From NCBI RefSeq assembly GCF_900187645.1, contig NZ_FYEE01000001.1, positions 558,001 through 622,000 of the forward strand: a DNA stretch of 64,000 nt, given 5' to 3'. The notes below the pieces were generated by a model that was not told the origin of the DNA, searched no databases, and saw only the letters and a program-made list of their open reading frames with translations. The position numbers were made by a program, and so were the translations under genes. Numbering within the stretch: the first letter of the stretch is position 1; each line of letters starts with the position of its first letter. Source of the stretch: Pseudomonas sp. Irchel 3E20 (GTDB lineage: Bacteria; Pseudomonadota; Gammaproteobacteria; Pseudomonadales; Pseudomonadaceae). Below are positions 54,643-63,791 of the stretch, piece by piece.

Positions 54643-57464
54643 GCGCCGCCTTCACCGCGTTGCAAGTCAAGCTCCACGCTCACCTGGCGGCCGGTTACCC
54701 GGGGTTCTACATCCACTCGGGCGAGGAGGCGCGGGTTGACCGCATCCTGATGCGCCTGGGCGAGGAGGCAGGCCTGCACCTGATGGAGTGGAACCTGGCC
54801 TATGGCTGGGTCAATTTCACCACCAAGCAGCCGCGCACCGCAGACGCCCAGACCGACCTGGCCCATTGCCTGCCGATGCTGGCCGATGAAGACCTGGGCG
54901 ACAAACTGATCGTCATCAAAGACGCGCGCCTGGCCCTGGAAAACCAGCCCCTGGCCATTGCGCGCCTCAAACAGTTGCTCAACCGCATCCAGCGCCATCA
55001 CCGTGGCCGCTGCGCCGTGGTGCTGGTGGGCGAGAGCCTGTTCGTGCCGCCCCAGGTCGAAGCGCAAATGACCTTGCTGGCGCTGCCATTACCGGGGCGC
55101 GAAGACATCCTCGCCCTGGTACAGCGCTGCGCCAGCGAGCTGCCCCTGAGCATTCCCCGGGCGTTGCTGCCGCGCCTGGTGGCCACGTGCAGCGGCTTGA
55201 GCGAAGAGGAAATCCGCCAGGTGCTCGCGATGGTGCAGCCGTTGCACCCGCAACTCGACGACGGGGCATTGAGCCTGATCCACCACGAAAAAGAGCAGAT
55301 CATCGCCAAAAGCGGTGTGTTGGAGATGATTAAGGTCGGCGAAACTGCCCACCACATCGGTGGCCTGGAAAACCTCAAGCATTGGCTCAAGCGCCGCGCC
55401 GAAATCTTCCGCCGCCTCGACGAGGCCGGGCAGGCCGGCGTCACCGCGCCCAAGGGCGTGCTGATTGCCGGGATGCCGGGGTGCGGCAAATCCCTCACCG
55501 CCAAGGCCGCCGCCAACCTGTTCCAGTTGCCGCTGCTGCGCCTGGACATCGGCTCGCTGCTGGGCAAGTACGTCGGCGAAAGCGAGCACAACATGCGCCG
55601 CGCCCTGACCATGGCCGAAAGCGTCAGCCCCTGCATCCTGTGGATCGATGAACTGGAAAAAGCCTTCGTCGGCATCGGCAGTGGCGAAGGCAGCGAGGTG
55701 TCGTCCCGGCTGTTTGGCTACTTCCTGACCTGGATGCAGGAAAAAACCGGGGCGGTGTTCGTCATCGCCACCGCCAACAACATCAGCGCGCTGCCCGCCG
55801 AGCTGCTGCGCAAGGGGCGTTTCGACGAAGTGTTTTACGTCGGCTTCCCCAACGCCCAGGAACGCTCGGCGATCCTCGCCATTCACCTGGGCGAGGACTG
55901 GGCGGGCTTCACCGAAGCCCAGCAACAGACCCTGGCCGCGCTATGCCGCGACTACTCCGGGGCGGACATCCAGAACGCCGTGGGCGAGGCCCGCGAAAGT
56001 GCATTCCTCGACGGCCATGCCCTGGCCCACGAAGACGTCGAACGGGCGATCCGCGCCACCGTGCCGCTGCGCGAAACCCTGCGCGAGCAGGTCGGCAAGT
56101 ACGAAATCCTCTTCGAGAAACTCAAGCTCAAACCCGCCTCGCGCATCGACGGCTTGAGCATCGCCCAGATGATCCAACTCACCGACAGCCCCAACCCGGT
56201 GCGCCGCAACGAGGTGGCGTGCCACCTGGAATGCCCCGACGACCTGCTGGAAAAACTCAGCCGCGACCACGACCCGCAAGTGCGCCTGAGCGTGTACCGC
56301 AACCCCAACTGCACCGAACGCCTGCTGGCCGCGTGCCTGAGCAAGGACAAGCGCGCGGCGGATTTCGACCTCGACGCTTACCACCTCAGTTGCCTGCACC
56401 CGCGCGCGCCCATGGACCTGCTGGCCAGTGAGCTGGGCAAGTGGAACGGCAGCGGCGAGCACATCCAGGAAGCCGCGCTGCTGGCCTGCACCCACCTCAC
56501 CGACGACGTGCGCCTGGCGCTGTTTATCCAGAGCAAGCAGCACTCCACGCGCCTGGCTATTTGCCAGAGCAGTTGGCTGTCACCGCCCTTGCAAGGCCAG
56601 TTGCTCGACAGCCTGTGGGAGGTCAAAACGGTCAATACCGGCCTGCAAATGCAAGCGCTGATCGCCAACCCGGTGCTGGACCCGGCCCACCACAAGCGCA
56701 TTGCCAACCACCCCGTCGAAGACATGGTCGATAGCTTGCTGGTGCTGGAGAACCTCTCGGAGCACGCCCAGGCCATTCTCGTGGGCGACGGCCGGCACTT
56801 CGAGGCCTTGGCGCAGAACCCGTGCATCGGCAAACACGCGCAGTTGTCGCTGCTGTTATCGGCGTTGCCGGAACACGCCAGTGAGGTGCTGGAGGCGCTG
56901 AAACCGGACTCCACCTCGCCGTTCTTCCACCAGACCTATGAGTCGCTGCCGTTTCGCAGTTGGCGCTTTCAGACGGTCTACCAGGCGCTGTCGAAGAACC
57001 CCAACCTGTGCCCCGAGGCGGTGAAAGTGCTGGTGGCCTTCGAGCAAAGCGATGAACTGTCGACGATTATGTTCAACCTGGCGCGCAACCCGGCCCTGCC
57101 GCCGAGATGGCAAATGGCGTTCGCGCAGGGCGATAACGAGCCGTTGAAACGCCAGTTGGCCGACAACCCCAACCTGCTGGCCGAGGTGGCGGTGCAATTG
57201 AACGAGCAAGGTGTCGAAGCCGCCGAACAGGTGGCAGGTACTGGCGCGGTGATGGGCACCATGGGCTCGTTGATCCCTGGAGTCGGTGCTTCGGTCAACA
57301 GCGCGGTGCTGGCGGCCTTGCACAGCGTGGCGGCCGGCAAGGCCAAGGCCAAACCAGCCACCCTGGCCGACCTGCTCAAGGGCCATGCCGAAGGCCAGGT
57401 CGGCACGGTGAAGCTCAAGGCCGGCGGCTTCTTTGGCGCGTTCTTCGACTCGGGCAAACCCTAG
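54639..57464 (+). CDS. AAA+ ATPase with C-terminal helical repeats (Ycf46-like core)
   Basis: The 941-residue protein has an N-terminal region (1-235) like a degenerate P-loop domain, as in the Ycf46 AAA group. The AAA+ core has Walker A GMPGCGKS (278-285), Walker B CILWIDELEKAF (D337, E338), sensor 1 ATAN (N380) and Arg finger RKGRFDE. From about residue 520 onward are repeated short helical units (RRNEVACHLECPDDLLEKLS, HDPQVRLSVYRNPNCTERLL) resembling leucine-rich-variant or HEAT repeats. A Gly/Ala-rich C-terminus completes it. It probably remodels a partner, perhaps the 526-residue protein. Its TAG overlaps the opposing gene's stop. Confidence 0.88.
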   Translation: MSAAFTALQVKLHAHLAAGYPGFYIHSGEEARVDRILMRLGEEAGLHLMEWNLAYGWVNFTTKQPRTADAQTDLAHCLPMLADEDLGDKLIVIKDARLALENQPLAIARLKQLLNRIQRHHRGRCAVVLVGESLFVPPQVEAQMTLLALPLPGREDILALVQRCASELPLSIPRALLPRLVATCSGLSEEEIRQVLAMVQPLHPQLDDGALSLIHHEKEQIIAKSGVLEMIKVGETAHHIGGLENLKHWLKRRAEIFRRLDEAGQAGVTAPKGVLIAGMPGCGKSLTAKAAANLFQLPLLRLDIGSLLGKYVGESEHNMRRALTMAESVSPCILWIDELEKAFVGIGSGEGSEVSSRLFGYFLTWMQEKTGAVFVIATANNISALPAELLRKGRFDEVFYVGFPNAQERSAILAIHLGEDWAGFTEAQQQTLAALCRDYSGADIQNAVGEARESAFLDGHALAHEDVERAIRATVPLRETLREQVGKYEILFEKLKLKPASRIDGLSIAQMIQLTDSPNPVRRNEVACHLECPDDLLEKLSRDHDPQVRLSVYRNPNCTERLLAACLSKDKRAADFDLDAYHLSCLHPRAPMDLLASELGKWNGSGEHIQEAALLACTHLTDDVRLALFIQSKQHSTRLAICQSSWLSPPLQGQLLDSLWEVKTVNTGLQMQALIANPVLDPAHHKRIANHPVEDMVDSLLVLENLSEHAQAILVGDGRHFEALAQNPCIGKHAQLSLLLSALPEHASEVLEALKPDSTSPFFHQTYESLPFRSWRFQTVYQALSKNPNLCPEAVKVLVAFEQSDELSTIMFNLARNPALPPRWQMAFAQGDNEPLKRQLADNPNLLAEVAVQLNEQGVEAAEQVAGTGAVMGTMGSLIPGVGASVNSAVLAALHSVAAGKAKAKPATLADLLKGHAEGQVGTVKLKAGGFFGAFFDSGKP

Positions 57465-60400
57465 GCCGACTGGCCAGGCTCCTCGGGTGGCACCTGGGGC
57501 GCGGGGAAGTCTGCCAGCAGGTCGCTGATCTCGGGTTTTTCCTGTAGCGGTGGCTTGAGCGGCGCCAGGCTCGCGAGAAACTGCGCCCACGGGTCGGGCC
57601 CTTGCGTGACTTGCGCCAAGGTGAGGGGCACGTTGAGGGCGTCGCTCAACGCCTGGCTGGCGCTCATCAGGTGTCGGTCAACGATGAGGCTGGCAATCTC
57701 GTCGGTGCGCGGGGAATTGAGGGTGTTGGGGACGAGCGGCAGCGGTTGATCCTGGGGCGCCGGCACAGCGGGCAACTGTTGTGCCAGGGGCCGCAGGCGC
57801 ACCCGGGATACCGCATCGGTGATGGGCTCCGTGCCGCTTAAATGGGCGCTCAGGTCGAACGGGAGCTGAATCACCGCATCCGGTTCGGTAGAGGTGAAGG
57901 CGTTGTGGTGGTCTTCGCTCAGGTCCTGACGGGCGACGATCAAAAACTGGGTGGCAAACACCTCGAAAATCTGTACGGCGCCCTGGTAGACACAGCGCAG
58001 CAGGAGGCCGTAGTGCGCCCTCGGCGCTGTCGCGGCGGCGGTTGGCGTAGCCAGGGTGAAAAAGCTCAGGTGCCCGTATTCCAAGGCTTCGCGTTGAGCC
58101 CGTGACAGTTGGGACAGTTCGTAGCAGAGGATCTCGATGTACGCCTGTTTGATTTTCATGACCTGGCTATCGAACGCAGCGGCATACAGGCTCTGGGCGT
58201 CGTTGAGCCGAGCAAACTCGCGGGACAGGCTCGGGTAATCGATCTGCCCACCGGGGCAGTGCCACTGTTGGGCGCGGTGCTTGAGTTGCGCGGCGCTGTG
58301 CAGCTCCACCAGCGAATACAACCGGGCATCGGCCGAGGGGGTGTCGCCGGGGCGCCTGGCCAGGAGGCGCTGTTCCAGGGCGGTGTTGTTGGGGAAGACC
58401 CAGCGCAGGTCGGCCAGGGCGCTCTGGTGCAGGGTCACGACAGGTTCTTCCAGGCTTTGCAGCGCCGCTATCAGCGCTTGGCGCTGGAGGTTCAGGGCTT
58501 TGATCGCGGCCCGGTAGTCCTTGGGCGGGAAATGGGCTTTGCGTTCGAGGATGCCATTGACCACCGCCCAATCGAGGATGAACTGCACCGCGGCATCGGA
58601 ATCGAGAAAGACGCGGCGGGTCGGGTTGGTGGGGAGATGGCTCAGGGCAATGATGTCCAGGTAGGTCGCTTCATGGGATGAGCCCAGCCGCAAGTGCTCC
58701 AGGTACAACACGTGCTGCCTGACGATCAGCCAGATCTGCGAACTCATGTGCGGTGCCGAACTCTCGATGCCCCGCAGCAACAGCTCAGGCGCCGTGCCTG
58801 CGAGCAACAGGTGCATGGCCAGTGGGCGTTGTAGCCAGCCTATGCCGCTTTGCGCCAGGTGCTCATCCAGGCTCTGGTAGACCGCGCCGGAGCGCTTGCC
58901 CCAGTTGTCGCTGTCCATCAGGTCGAATCCCGCTACCTGGTTGCTGAGCACGGAAAAGTCGGGGTCCAGGCTCAAGAGCAGGGCCGTCAGGGTTCTCGCG
59001 TTGCGGTGCGCGCGGGCGAACAGAGGCGTGTCATCGCCTGGCGGCCAGGTCGTGGCCGTGCCCAGGCGTTCGGCCAGGTGCTGCGCCCGGGGGCTGTTGA
59101 GTATCCGCGCCAGCAGATAATCCCCTTCGGCACGGATGCCAGGCACGAATTTGTCCTCCACCTGGGCCTGGCTCAAGTAGTGCAGCAGGTTGGGGTGGGG
59201 CTCGGGCACCGTGGTGGCGATGATGCCCAGGATGTTCTGGCGCTCGGTGGCCGTCAGCCGTTGCACGGTGCTAAGGGCTTCCTGCAGGGCCCGCCAGTAG
59301 CTGCCCAGCAGGGGTGGGTTGCGCAGCTTGATGCGCAGCAGCCGCGTGCCCACTGCCGCCCGGCTGGTGGGGTGTAGCCCGCCGAGGCGGTAGAGGGCCA
59401 TCAGTTGCTTGAAGGTGGCGCTCGCATCGCTGCTGATCTCCCCGCCCGTCTTGCTTGCCCGTTCAAACAGCGCCTGCGTCAGGTCATGCAGCCCCTCCAC
59501 GGCCTGTACCGCGTCCTGTAGTTGTACGCGCAGGCCACTTCGTGTGCGGGCAGTGATGCGGCGGTCAGCGCTTAGCCGGATCGGGCTGTCGGGCGACAAT
59601 TGATGGGCGCTGGCGATCTCCTGAAAACGTGGGTGTTGCGTCAATTCGCGCAAGTGCTGCGCGGCGGCCGCCAGGAAGGGGCGATAGGTATGCGGGTCGA
59701 CCTCGATGACGGGCCAATCGTCCATTTCGCTCAGCGGTTTGTCGGTGGCCAGTAGGGCTTGGGTCAGGCTGTAGTAGTCGTTGTGGGCACCGATGTGGCG
59801 CTGATGGCTGCGCAGGTCGGAAGCGGAAAAAGCACACTCGCTGACCGGCACGAACGCGGGCGGCTGGCGTTGGCGCAGGCGGTAAATCAGCGCGTCGAGT
59901 TCATGGGCGTTGGTGGCCGGGGTGAGATCGTAGGCGTGCAGCAAGGCCTGGAGGCTGAAGGTGCGGTTGGTGTGCACCTCGATGTCGAGTTGGACCAGAA
60001 GCTGGTTCAAGGTGTGCCACGGCGCGCCCAGGCCCGCGTCGATCAGGGTGCCCGCCGGCAGGCTAGGCCTGGTGTTGGCTGGCGCAACGGGGAAAAGCCC
60101 CTCCTGGGCACGGGCGTAGTAGCGGCGCGATGGCGGTATGGGCTGGCCGGAGTCGAGGGCGTGGGCATGATAGTCGCGGATTAACTGCTTGAGCTGCCTG
60201 GAAGCTGTGTCCATGGTCCGCGCCAGCCAGGAACCGGACCCCAGAATCACCCGCTGCTGGTTCAGGACCGCGAGGTCGATGACACGGTTTTCGCGCGAGG
60301 CCTGGTCACGGTGAGCGGCAAGCACCTCGGCCAAGTGTTGGAAGTCGCTGTATTGCTGCTCCAGCTCATTGTGGATTGCCGAGAGGGAGCGGCCCTGTTC

Positions 60401-60976
60401 GGTAAACAGGGGAAAGGCCTGCAGGCTGCCCAACTCCTCAAGCATTTGCCGGGCTTGCGGGCGGTTGTGCGGCAGGGGGTAGCCGTGAAACGCCAGGATC
60501 GACGCCAGGGGCAGCGCCGGTTCTGCTTCGTCGATATACGCCAGCCCCAGGTTCGCCACATCAATGCTGTGGGCCACGCTGAGGATGGGGTTGGCCAGCG
60601 CCCGCCAGCCGCTGTCATCGTCCAGGGTAAAGGTGACCGGGCCTGTTGGGGTGCTGGCCTGCAATGAAGTGCTGTGTAGCACCAGGCTGTCGAGCTTGAG
60701 CGCGTGGCGCTTGGCCCAATCGAGGAAGGCCGGGGCGTTGATGGCCTTGCGGTACACGCTCAGCCAATGGCCCAGGGTCGAGTGCTGCGGCACTGCACGC
60801 TTACCCGGTTCGCCCAGGCCTTGGGTGCCGGTGTTGGCCATGGCCCACAGTTCGTTGTACAGGTGGGTAATCAGGCGCGGGTCTTGTACCCCCGGCAGTT
60901 GCAGCCCGACGCCGGACTCCAGGGGCCAGGACAGCGGGTTGTGCTCGTCAGTGTCGAGGGGGGGAGATTGATTCAT
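57461..60976 (-). CDS. Large hypothetical protein (1171 aa), possibly toxin-like
   Basis: The protein begins MNQSPPLDTDEHNPLSWPLE and is largely helical with no signal peptide or clear membrane helix. Late segments (EILCYELSQLSRAQREALEYG and HLSFFTLATP) recall the very large Pseudomonas proteins annotated with dermonecrotic-toxin domains, but the match is by eye only. The C-terminus is Pro-rich. It converges on the AAA+ gene, sharing CTAG as interlocked stop codons. It may be a secreted effector or an unrelated structural protein. Confidence 0.7.
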   Translation of the reverse strand: MNQSPPLDTDEHNPLSWPLESGVGLQLPGVQDPRLITHLYNELWAMANTGTQGLGEPGKRAVPQHSTLGHWLSVYRKAINAPAFLDWAKRHALKLDSLVLHSTSLQASTPTGPVTFTLDDDSGWRALANPILSVAHSIDVANLGLAYIDEAEPALPLASILAFHGYPLPHNRPQARQMLEELGSLQAFPLFTEQGRSLSAIHNELEQQYSDFQHLAEVLAAHRDQASRENRVIDLAVLNQQRVILGSGSWLARTMDTASRQLKQLIRDYHAHALDSGQPIPPSRRYYARAQEGLFPVAPANTRPSLPAGTLIDAGLGAPWHTLNQLLVQLDIEVHTNRTFSLQALLHAYDLTPATNAHELDALIYRLRQRQPPAFVPVSECAFSASDLRSHQRHIGAHNDYYSLTQALLATDKPLSEMDDWPVIEVDPHTYRPFLAAAAQHLRELTQHPRFQEIASAHQLSPDSPIRLSADRRITARTRSGLRVQLQDAVQAVEGLHDLTQALFERASKTGGEISSDASATFKQLMALYRLGGLHPTSRAAVGTRLLRIKLRNPPLLGSYWRALQEALSTVQRLTATERQNILGIIATTVPEPHPNLLHYLSQAQVEDKFVPGIRAEGDYLLARILNSPRAQHLAERLGTATTWPPGDDTPLFARAHRNARTLTALLLSLDPDFSVLSNQVAGFDLMDSDNWGKRSGAVYQSLDEHLAQSGIGWLQRPLAMHLLLAGTAPELLLRGIESSAPHMSSQIWLIVRQHVLYLEHLRLGSSHEATYLDIIALSHLPTNPTRRVFLDSDAAVQFILDWAVVNGILERKAHFPPKDYRAAIKALNLQRQALIAALQSLEEPVVTLHQSALADLRWVFPNNTALEQRLLARRPGDTPSADARLYSLVELHSAAQLKHRAQQWHCPGGQIDYPSLSREFARLNDAQSLYAAAFDSQVMKIKQAYIEILCYELSQLSRAQREALEYGHLSFFTLATPTAAATAPRAHYGLLLRCVYQGAVQIFEVFATQFLIVARQDLSEDHHNAFTSTEPDAVIQLPFDLSAHLSGTEPITDAVSRVRLRPLAQQLPAVPAPQDQPLPLVPNTLNSPRTDEIASLIVDRHLMSASQALSDALNVPLTLAQVTQGPDPWAQFLASLAPLKPPLQEKPEISDLLADFPAPQVPPEEPGQSA

Positions 60977-61137
60977 GCAGGGCGCTCCGTCGGCGAGCGC
61001 TCCACGGTGAAGCGCTCAGGCAGGCTTGATCCTGTTCGGTTGGCGGCGCCGCACATAGATGCCGGTTCAGCGCGGTGTGTAGCGGGTCTCGGATGGAACG
61101 GCAGGCACAGCGCCTGGGAGGGAGTAAGCCGCTGGGC

Positions 61138-61749
61138 TCAGACGCGCCACAGGTACCATGCGGCCACGGTACGGTGCGGGCTCCAGGCCTGGGCGAGCGC
61201 GCTCATCTGCCGGGCGGTGGGGCGGGCCGCCAGGCCCTTGAGGCGGCGATAGCCTTCGCATACGCCGAAGTCGTCGGCGGGCAGGATGTCCAGGCGTTCG
61301 AGGGTGTAGATCAGGAGCATCTCTACGGTCCAGCGGCCGACGCCGCGCAGGCTCACCAAACGCGCGATCAGCGCTTCGTCGTCCATTGCCATGGCTTCTG
61401 CGTAGCCAGGCACCAGGCCACTTTCGGTGGCGGCGGCGATGCCGTGCAGCGTCTGCAACTTACGCGCTGAAAAGCCGCAGGCGCGCAGGGCCTCGGGGGC
61501 GGTGGCCAGCAGTTGCGCGGGGCTGGGGAACGCCTGCCCGGGGTACAGCGCCAGCAGGCGCCCGAGAATCGCCTCGGCGGCGCGGGCGTGCAGTTGCTGA
61601 TAAGCGATAGCCCGCACCAGCGCTTCGTAAGGGTCGCGGGTAGGTTTGGCGGCATGCAGGCACGGGCCGACGCGGGCGATATGGGCGGCCCAATCGGCAT
61701 CCAGCGCACTGAGAAATTGGCTGGCGCGGTGCAAGGCGTCTGCGTTCAT
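61138..61749 (-). CDS. HhH-GPD DNA glycosylase (AlkA-like, 3-methyladenine type)
   Basis: The 203-residue protein contains the helix-hairpin-helix motif LVSLRGVGRWTVEMLLIY (about residues 130-147). The following catalytic Asp is in LPADDFGV, as in AlkA-type glycosylases that excise alkylated bases. The N-terminal part shows YEALVRAIAYQQLHARAAEA. It lacks AlkA's extra N-terminal domain. It follows alkB by four bases; both genes repair alkylated DNA and are cotranscribed leftward. Confidence 0.93.
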   Translation of the reverse strand: MNADALHRASQFLSALDADWAAHIARVGPCLHAAKPTRDPYEALVRAIAYQQLHARAAEAILGRLLALYPGQAFPSPAQLLATAPEALRACGFSARKLQTLHGIAAATESGLVPGYAEAMAMDDEALIARLVSLRGVGRWTVEMLLIYTLERLDILPADDFGVCEGYRRLKGLAARPTARQMSALAQAWSPHRTVAAWYLWRV

Positions 61750-61753
61750 GGCC

Positions 61754-62425
61754 TCAACCGGCCTTGCGCATCGTCAGGTTGATGCGCCGTGCGCCCAGCA
61801 ACGGGTGCTCGCCGGCCTTGAGGGGCAGCACGCCGTGGTAGCGCAAACGGTCGGCGCCGCCCCACACCGCCACATCGCCGTGCAGCAGGGGGATGCGCAG
61901 GGCCTTGTCGCTGCGCTCGAAACCGCCGAATTGGAACACCGCCGGCAGGCCCAGGGACACCGAGACAATCGGGTGCTCGAAACTGCGCTCGTTGCGGTCC
62001 TGGTGCAGCGACAAACGCGAACCGGGCAGGTAGTGGTTAATCAGGCAGGCATCGGCGGCGAAATCGGCAAAGCCTGCGGCCAACGCGGCGGCTGTGGCCA
62101 GTTCGCTGAAGGCCTCTGGCATCGCCGGCCATGGCGCCTCGCGCAGCGGGTCCAGTGGGCTATAGCGGTAGCCGCGGTGGTCGCTGGTCCAGCCCAGGCT
62201 GCCGCAATTGGTCAAGGCCACCGACAAGGTAAAGCCGCGCACGGTGACCATATGACGAAAGGGCGAAGTGGCCTGAATCGCCTGTAACGCCGGCAGCAAC
62301 TGATCCACCCAAGGCAGCGCAAACCCGCGCAACACCCAGGCCTGGGCGCCGATCTGCTGGGTGGTGGGCTCGGGCGTGTGGTGGGCGAACAGGTCCGGGG
62401 TGTGTGGGCCGTTGGGGGCTGGCAT
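61754..62425 (-). CDS. alkB: DNA/RNA oxidative demethylase AlkB
   Basis: AlkB removes 1-methyladenine and 3-methylcytosine from DNA using Fe(II) and 2-oxoglutarate. The 223-residue protein closely follows E. coli AlkB: MVTVRGFTLSVALTNCGSLGW, DACLINHYLPGSRLSLHQD (HxD), and RLRYHGVLPL with the second His and RINLT for 2-oxoglutarate. The ATG at 62425 is preferred over an in-frame GTG 12 bases upstream. It is paired with the DNA glycosylase gene. Confidence 0.95.
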   Translation of the reverse strand: MPAPNGPHTPDLFAHHTPEPTTQQIGAQAWVLRGFALPWVDQLLPALQAIQATSPFRHMVTVRGFTLSVALTNCGSLGWTSDHRGYRYSPLDPLREAPWPAMPEAFSELATAAALAAGFADFAADACLINHYLPGSRLSLHQDRNERSFEHPIVSVSLGLPAVFQFGGFERSDKALRIPLLHGDVAVWGGADRLRYHGVLPLKAGEHPLLGARRINLTMRKAG

Positions 62426-62674
62426 GGCAGATCTCACTCAATTGACCCGGTAGCAAGCGGGTTGTGGGGCAGTCTATACCCAGCGCGCCACGCGCATCAC
62501 TGCGACTCTTGCGGTGTATGGCAGGGCTTTTGAATCGGCCGGTTATTCTGTAGCCTTGCGCAGCTTCAACGCTGTCCACCTGATGACTTTCCATTCTCCC
62601 GGCGGTATCCGAAAGGGTCCGGAGCCGGGTGTATACTCGACTTTCGCGCGAAAGCGCCTGCAGGTCTTGCGATC

Positions 62675-63733
62675 ATGACGCACATTTCCGAACGCCTTCT
62701 GGTACAAGCCCACCTCGACGCCAAGCAGCCCAAACCGCTGACCGCCGCGCAAGAGGCCGATTACCGTGCCGCCATCGCCGCCGAGCTCAAGGCTCAGGAC
62801 GCGGTGCTGGTGGCGCACTTTTATTGCGACCCCGTGATCCAGGCCCTGGCCGAGGAAACCGGCGGCTGCGTGTCCGACTCCCTGGAGATGGCCCGCTTCG
62901 GCAACGCCCACCCGGCCAAGACCGTGGTCGTGGCCGGGGTTAAGTTCATGGGCGAGACCGCGAAAATCCTCAACCCGGAAAAACGCGTGCTGATGCCTAC
63001 CCTGGAGGCGACTTGCTCCCTGGACCTGGGCTGCCCGGTGGAAGAATTTTCCGCTTTTTGCGACCAGCACCCCGAGCGCACGGTGGTGGTTTATGCCAAC
63101 ACGTCGGCGGCGGTCAAGGCGCGTGCCGACTGGGTGGTGACGTCCAGTTGCGCCCTGGAAATCGTCGAAAGCCTGATGGACAACGGCGAAACCATCATCT
63201 GGGGCCCGGATAAACACCTGGGCACCTACATCCAGCGCAAGACCGGCGCCGACATGCTGCTCTGGGACGGTGCGTGCATCGTCCATGAAGAGTTCAAGTC
63301 CAAGCAGCTCGAAGACATGAAGGCCCTGTACCCGGACGCCGCTGTCCTGGTACACCCGGAGTCGCCGACCTCGGTGATCGAATTGGCCGACGCCGTGGGC
63401 TCCACCAGCCAGTTGATCGCTGCCGCCCAGAGCCTGCCGAACAAGACCCTGATCGTGGCCACCGACCGCGGCATCTTCTACAAGATGCAGCAGCTATGCC
63501 CGGACAAGGTCTTTATCGAAGCGCCCACCGCCGGCAACGGCGCCGCCTGCCGCAGTTGCGCCCACTGCCCGTGGATGGCGATGAACACCCTGGAGCGCAC
63601 GCTGCAATGCTTGCGCGAAGGCTCGGGGGAGATTTTCGTCGACCCGGCGCTGGTGCCCCAGGCCATTCGCCCGCTCAAGCGCATGCTCGACTTCACCGCC
63701 GCCGCGCGGCTCAAACTGTCGGGCAACGCCTGA
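62675..63733 (+). CDS. nadA: Quinolinate synthase NadA
   Basis: NadA condenses iminoaspartate with dihydroxyacetone phosphate to quinolinate in NAD synthesis, using a [4Fe-4S] cluster. The 352-residue protein has the three cluster cysteines in [22 protein letters not shown] and [10 protein letters not shown]. It also has the start [18 protein letters not shown] typical of the family. A TATACT hexamer (62632-62637) about 40 bases upstream may be its -10, without a clear -35. It is monocistronic, closed by a strong terminator. Confidence 0.97.
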   Translation: MTHISERLLVQAHLDAKQPKPLTAAQEADYRAAIAAELKAQDAVLVAHFYCDPVIQALAEETGGCVSDSLEMARFGNAHPAKTVVVAGVKFMGETAKILNPEKRVLMPTLEATCSLDLGCPVEEFSAFCDQHPERTVVVYANTSAAVKARADWVVTSSCALEIVESLMDNGETIIWGPDKHLGTYIQRKTGADMLLWDGACIVHEEFKSKQLEDMKALYPDAAVLVHPESPTSVIELADAVGSTSQLIAAAQSLPNKTLIVATDRGIFYKMQQLCPDKVFIEAPTAGNGAACRSCAHCPWMAMNTLERTLQCLREGSGEIFVDPALVPQAIRPLKRMLDFTAAARLKLSGNA

Positions 63734-63748
63734 GGGTTTAAGCCGGAT

Positions 63749-63779
63749 AAAAAACGCCCCGACTGGTTCGGGGCGTTTT
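63749..63779. terminator. Bidirectional terminator between nadA and RDD gene
   Basis: ACGCCCCGA (63754-63762) and TTCGGGGCGT (63767-63776) form a GC-rich stem with A-run before and T-run after, serving the converging genes. Confidence 0.93.
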
Positions 63780-63791
63780 CGTGTAGGCGCT

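Noticed and set aside
53020..55067. Long antisense frames across the 526-residue protein and AAA+ genes
   Set aside because: They cross gene boundaries, are low in plausible composition and lack starts with ribosome-binding sites.
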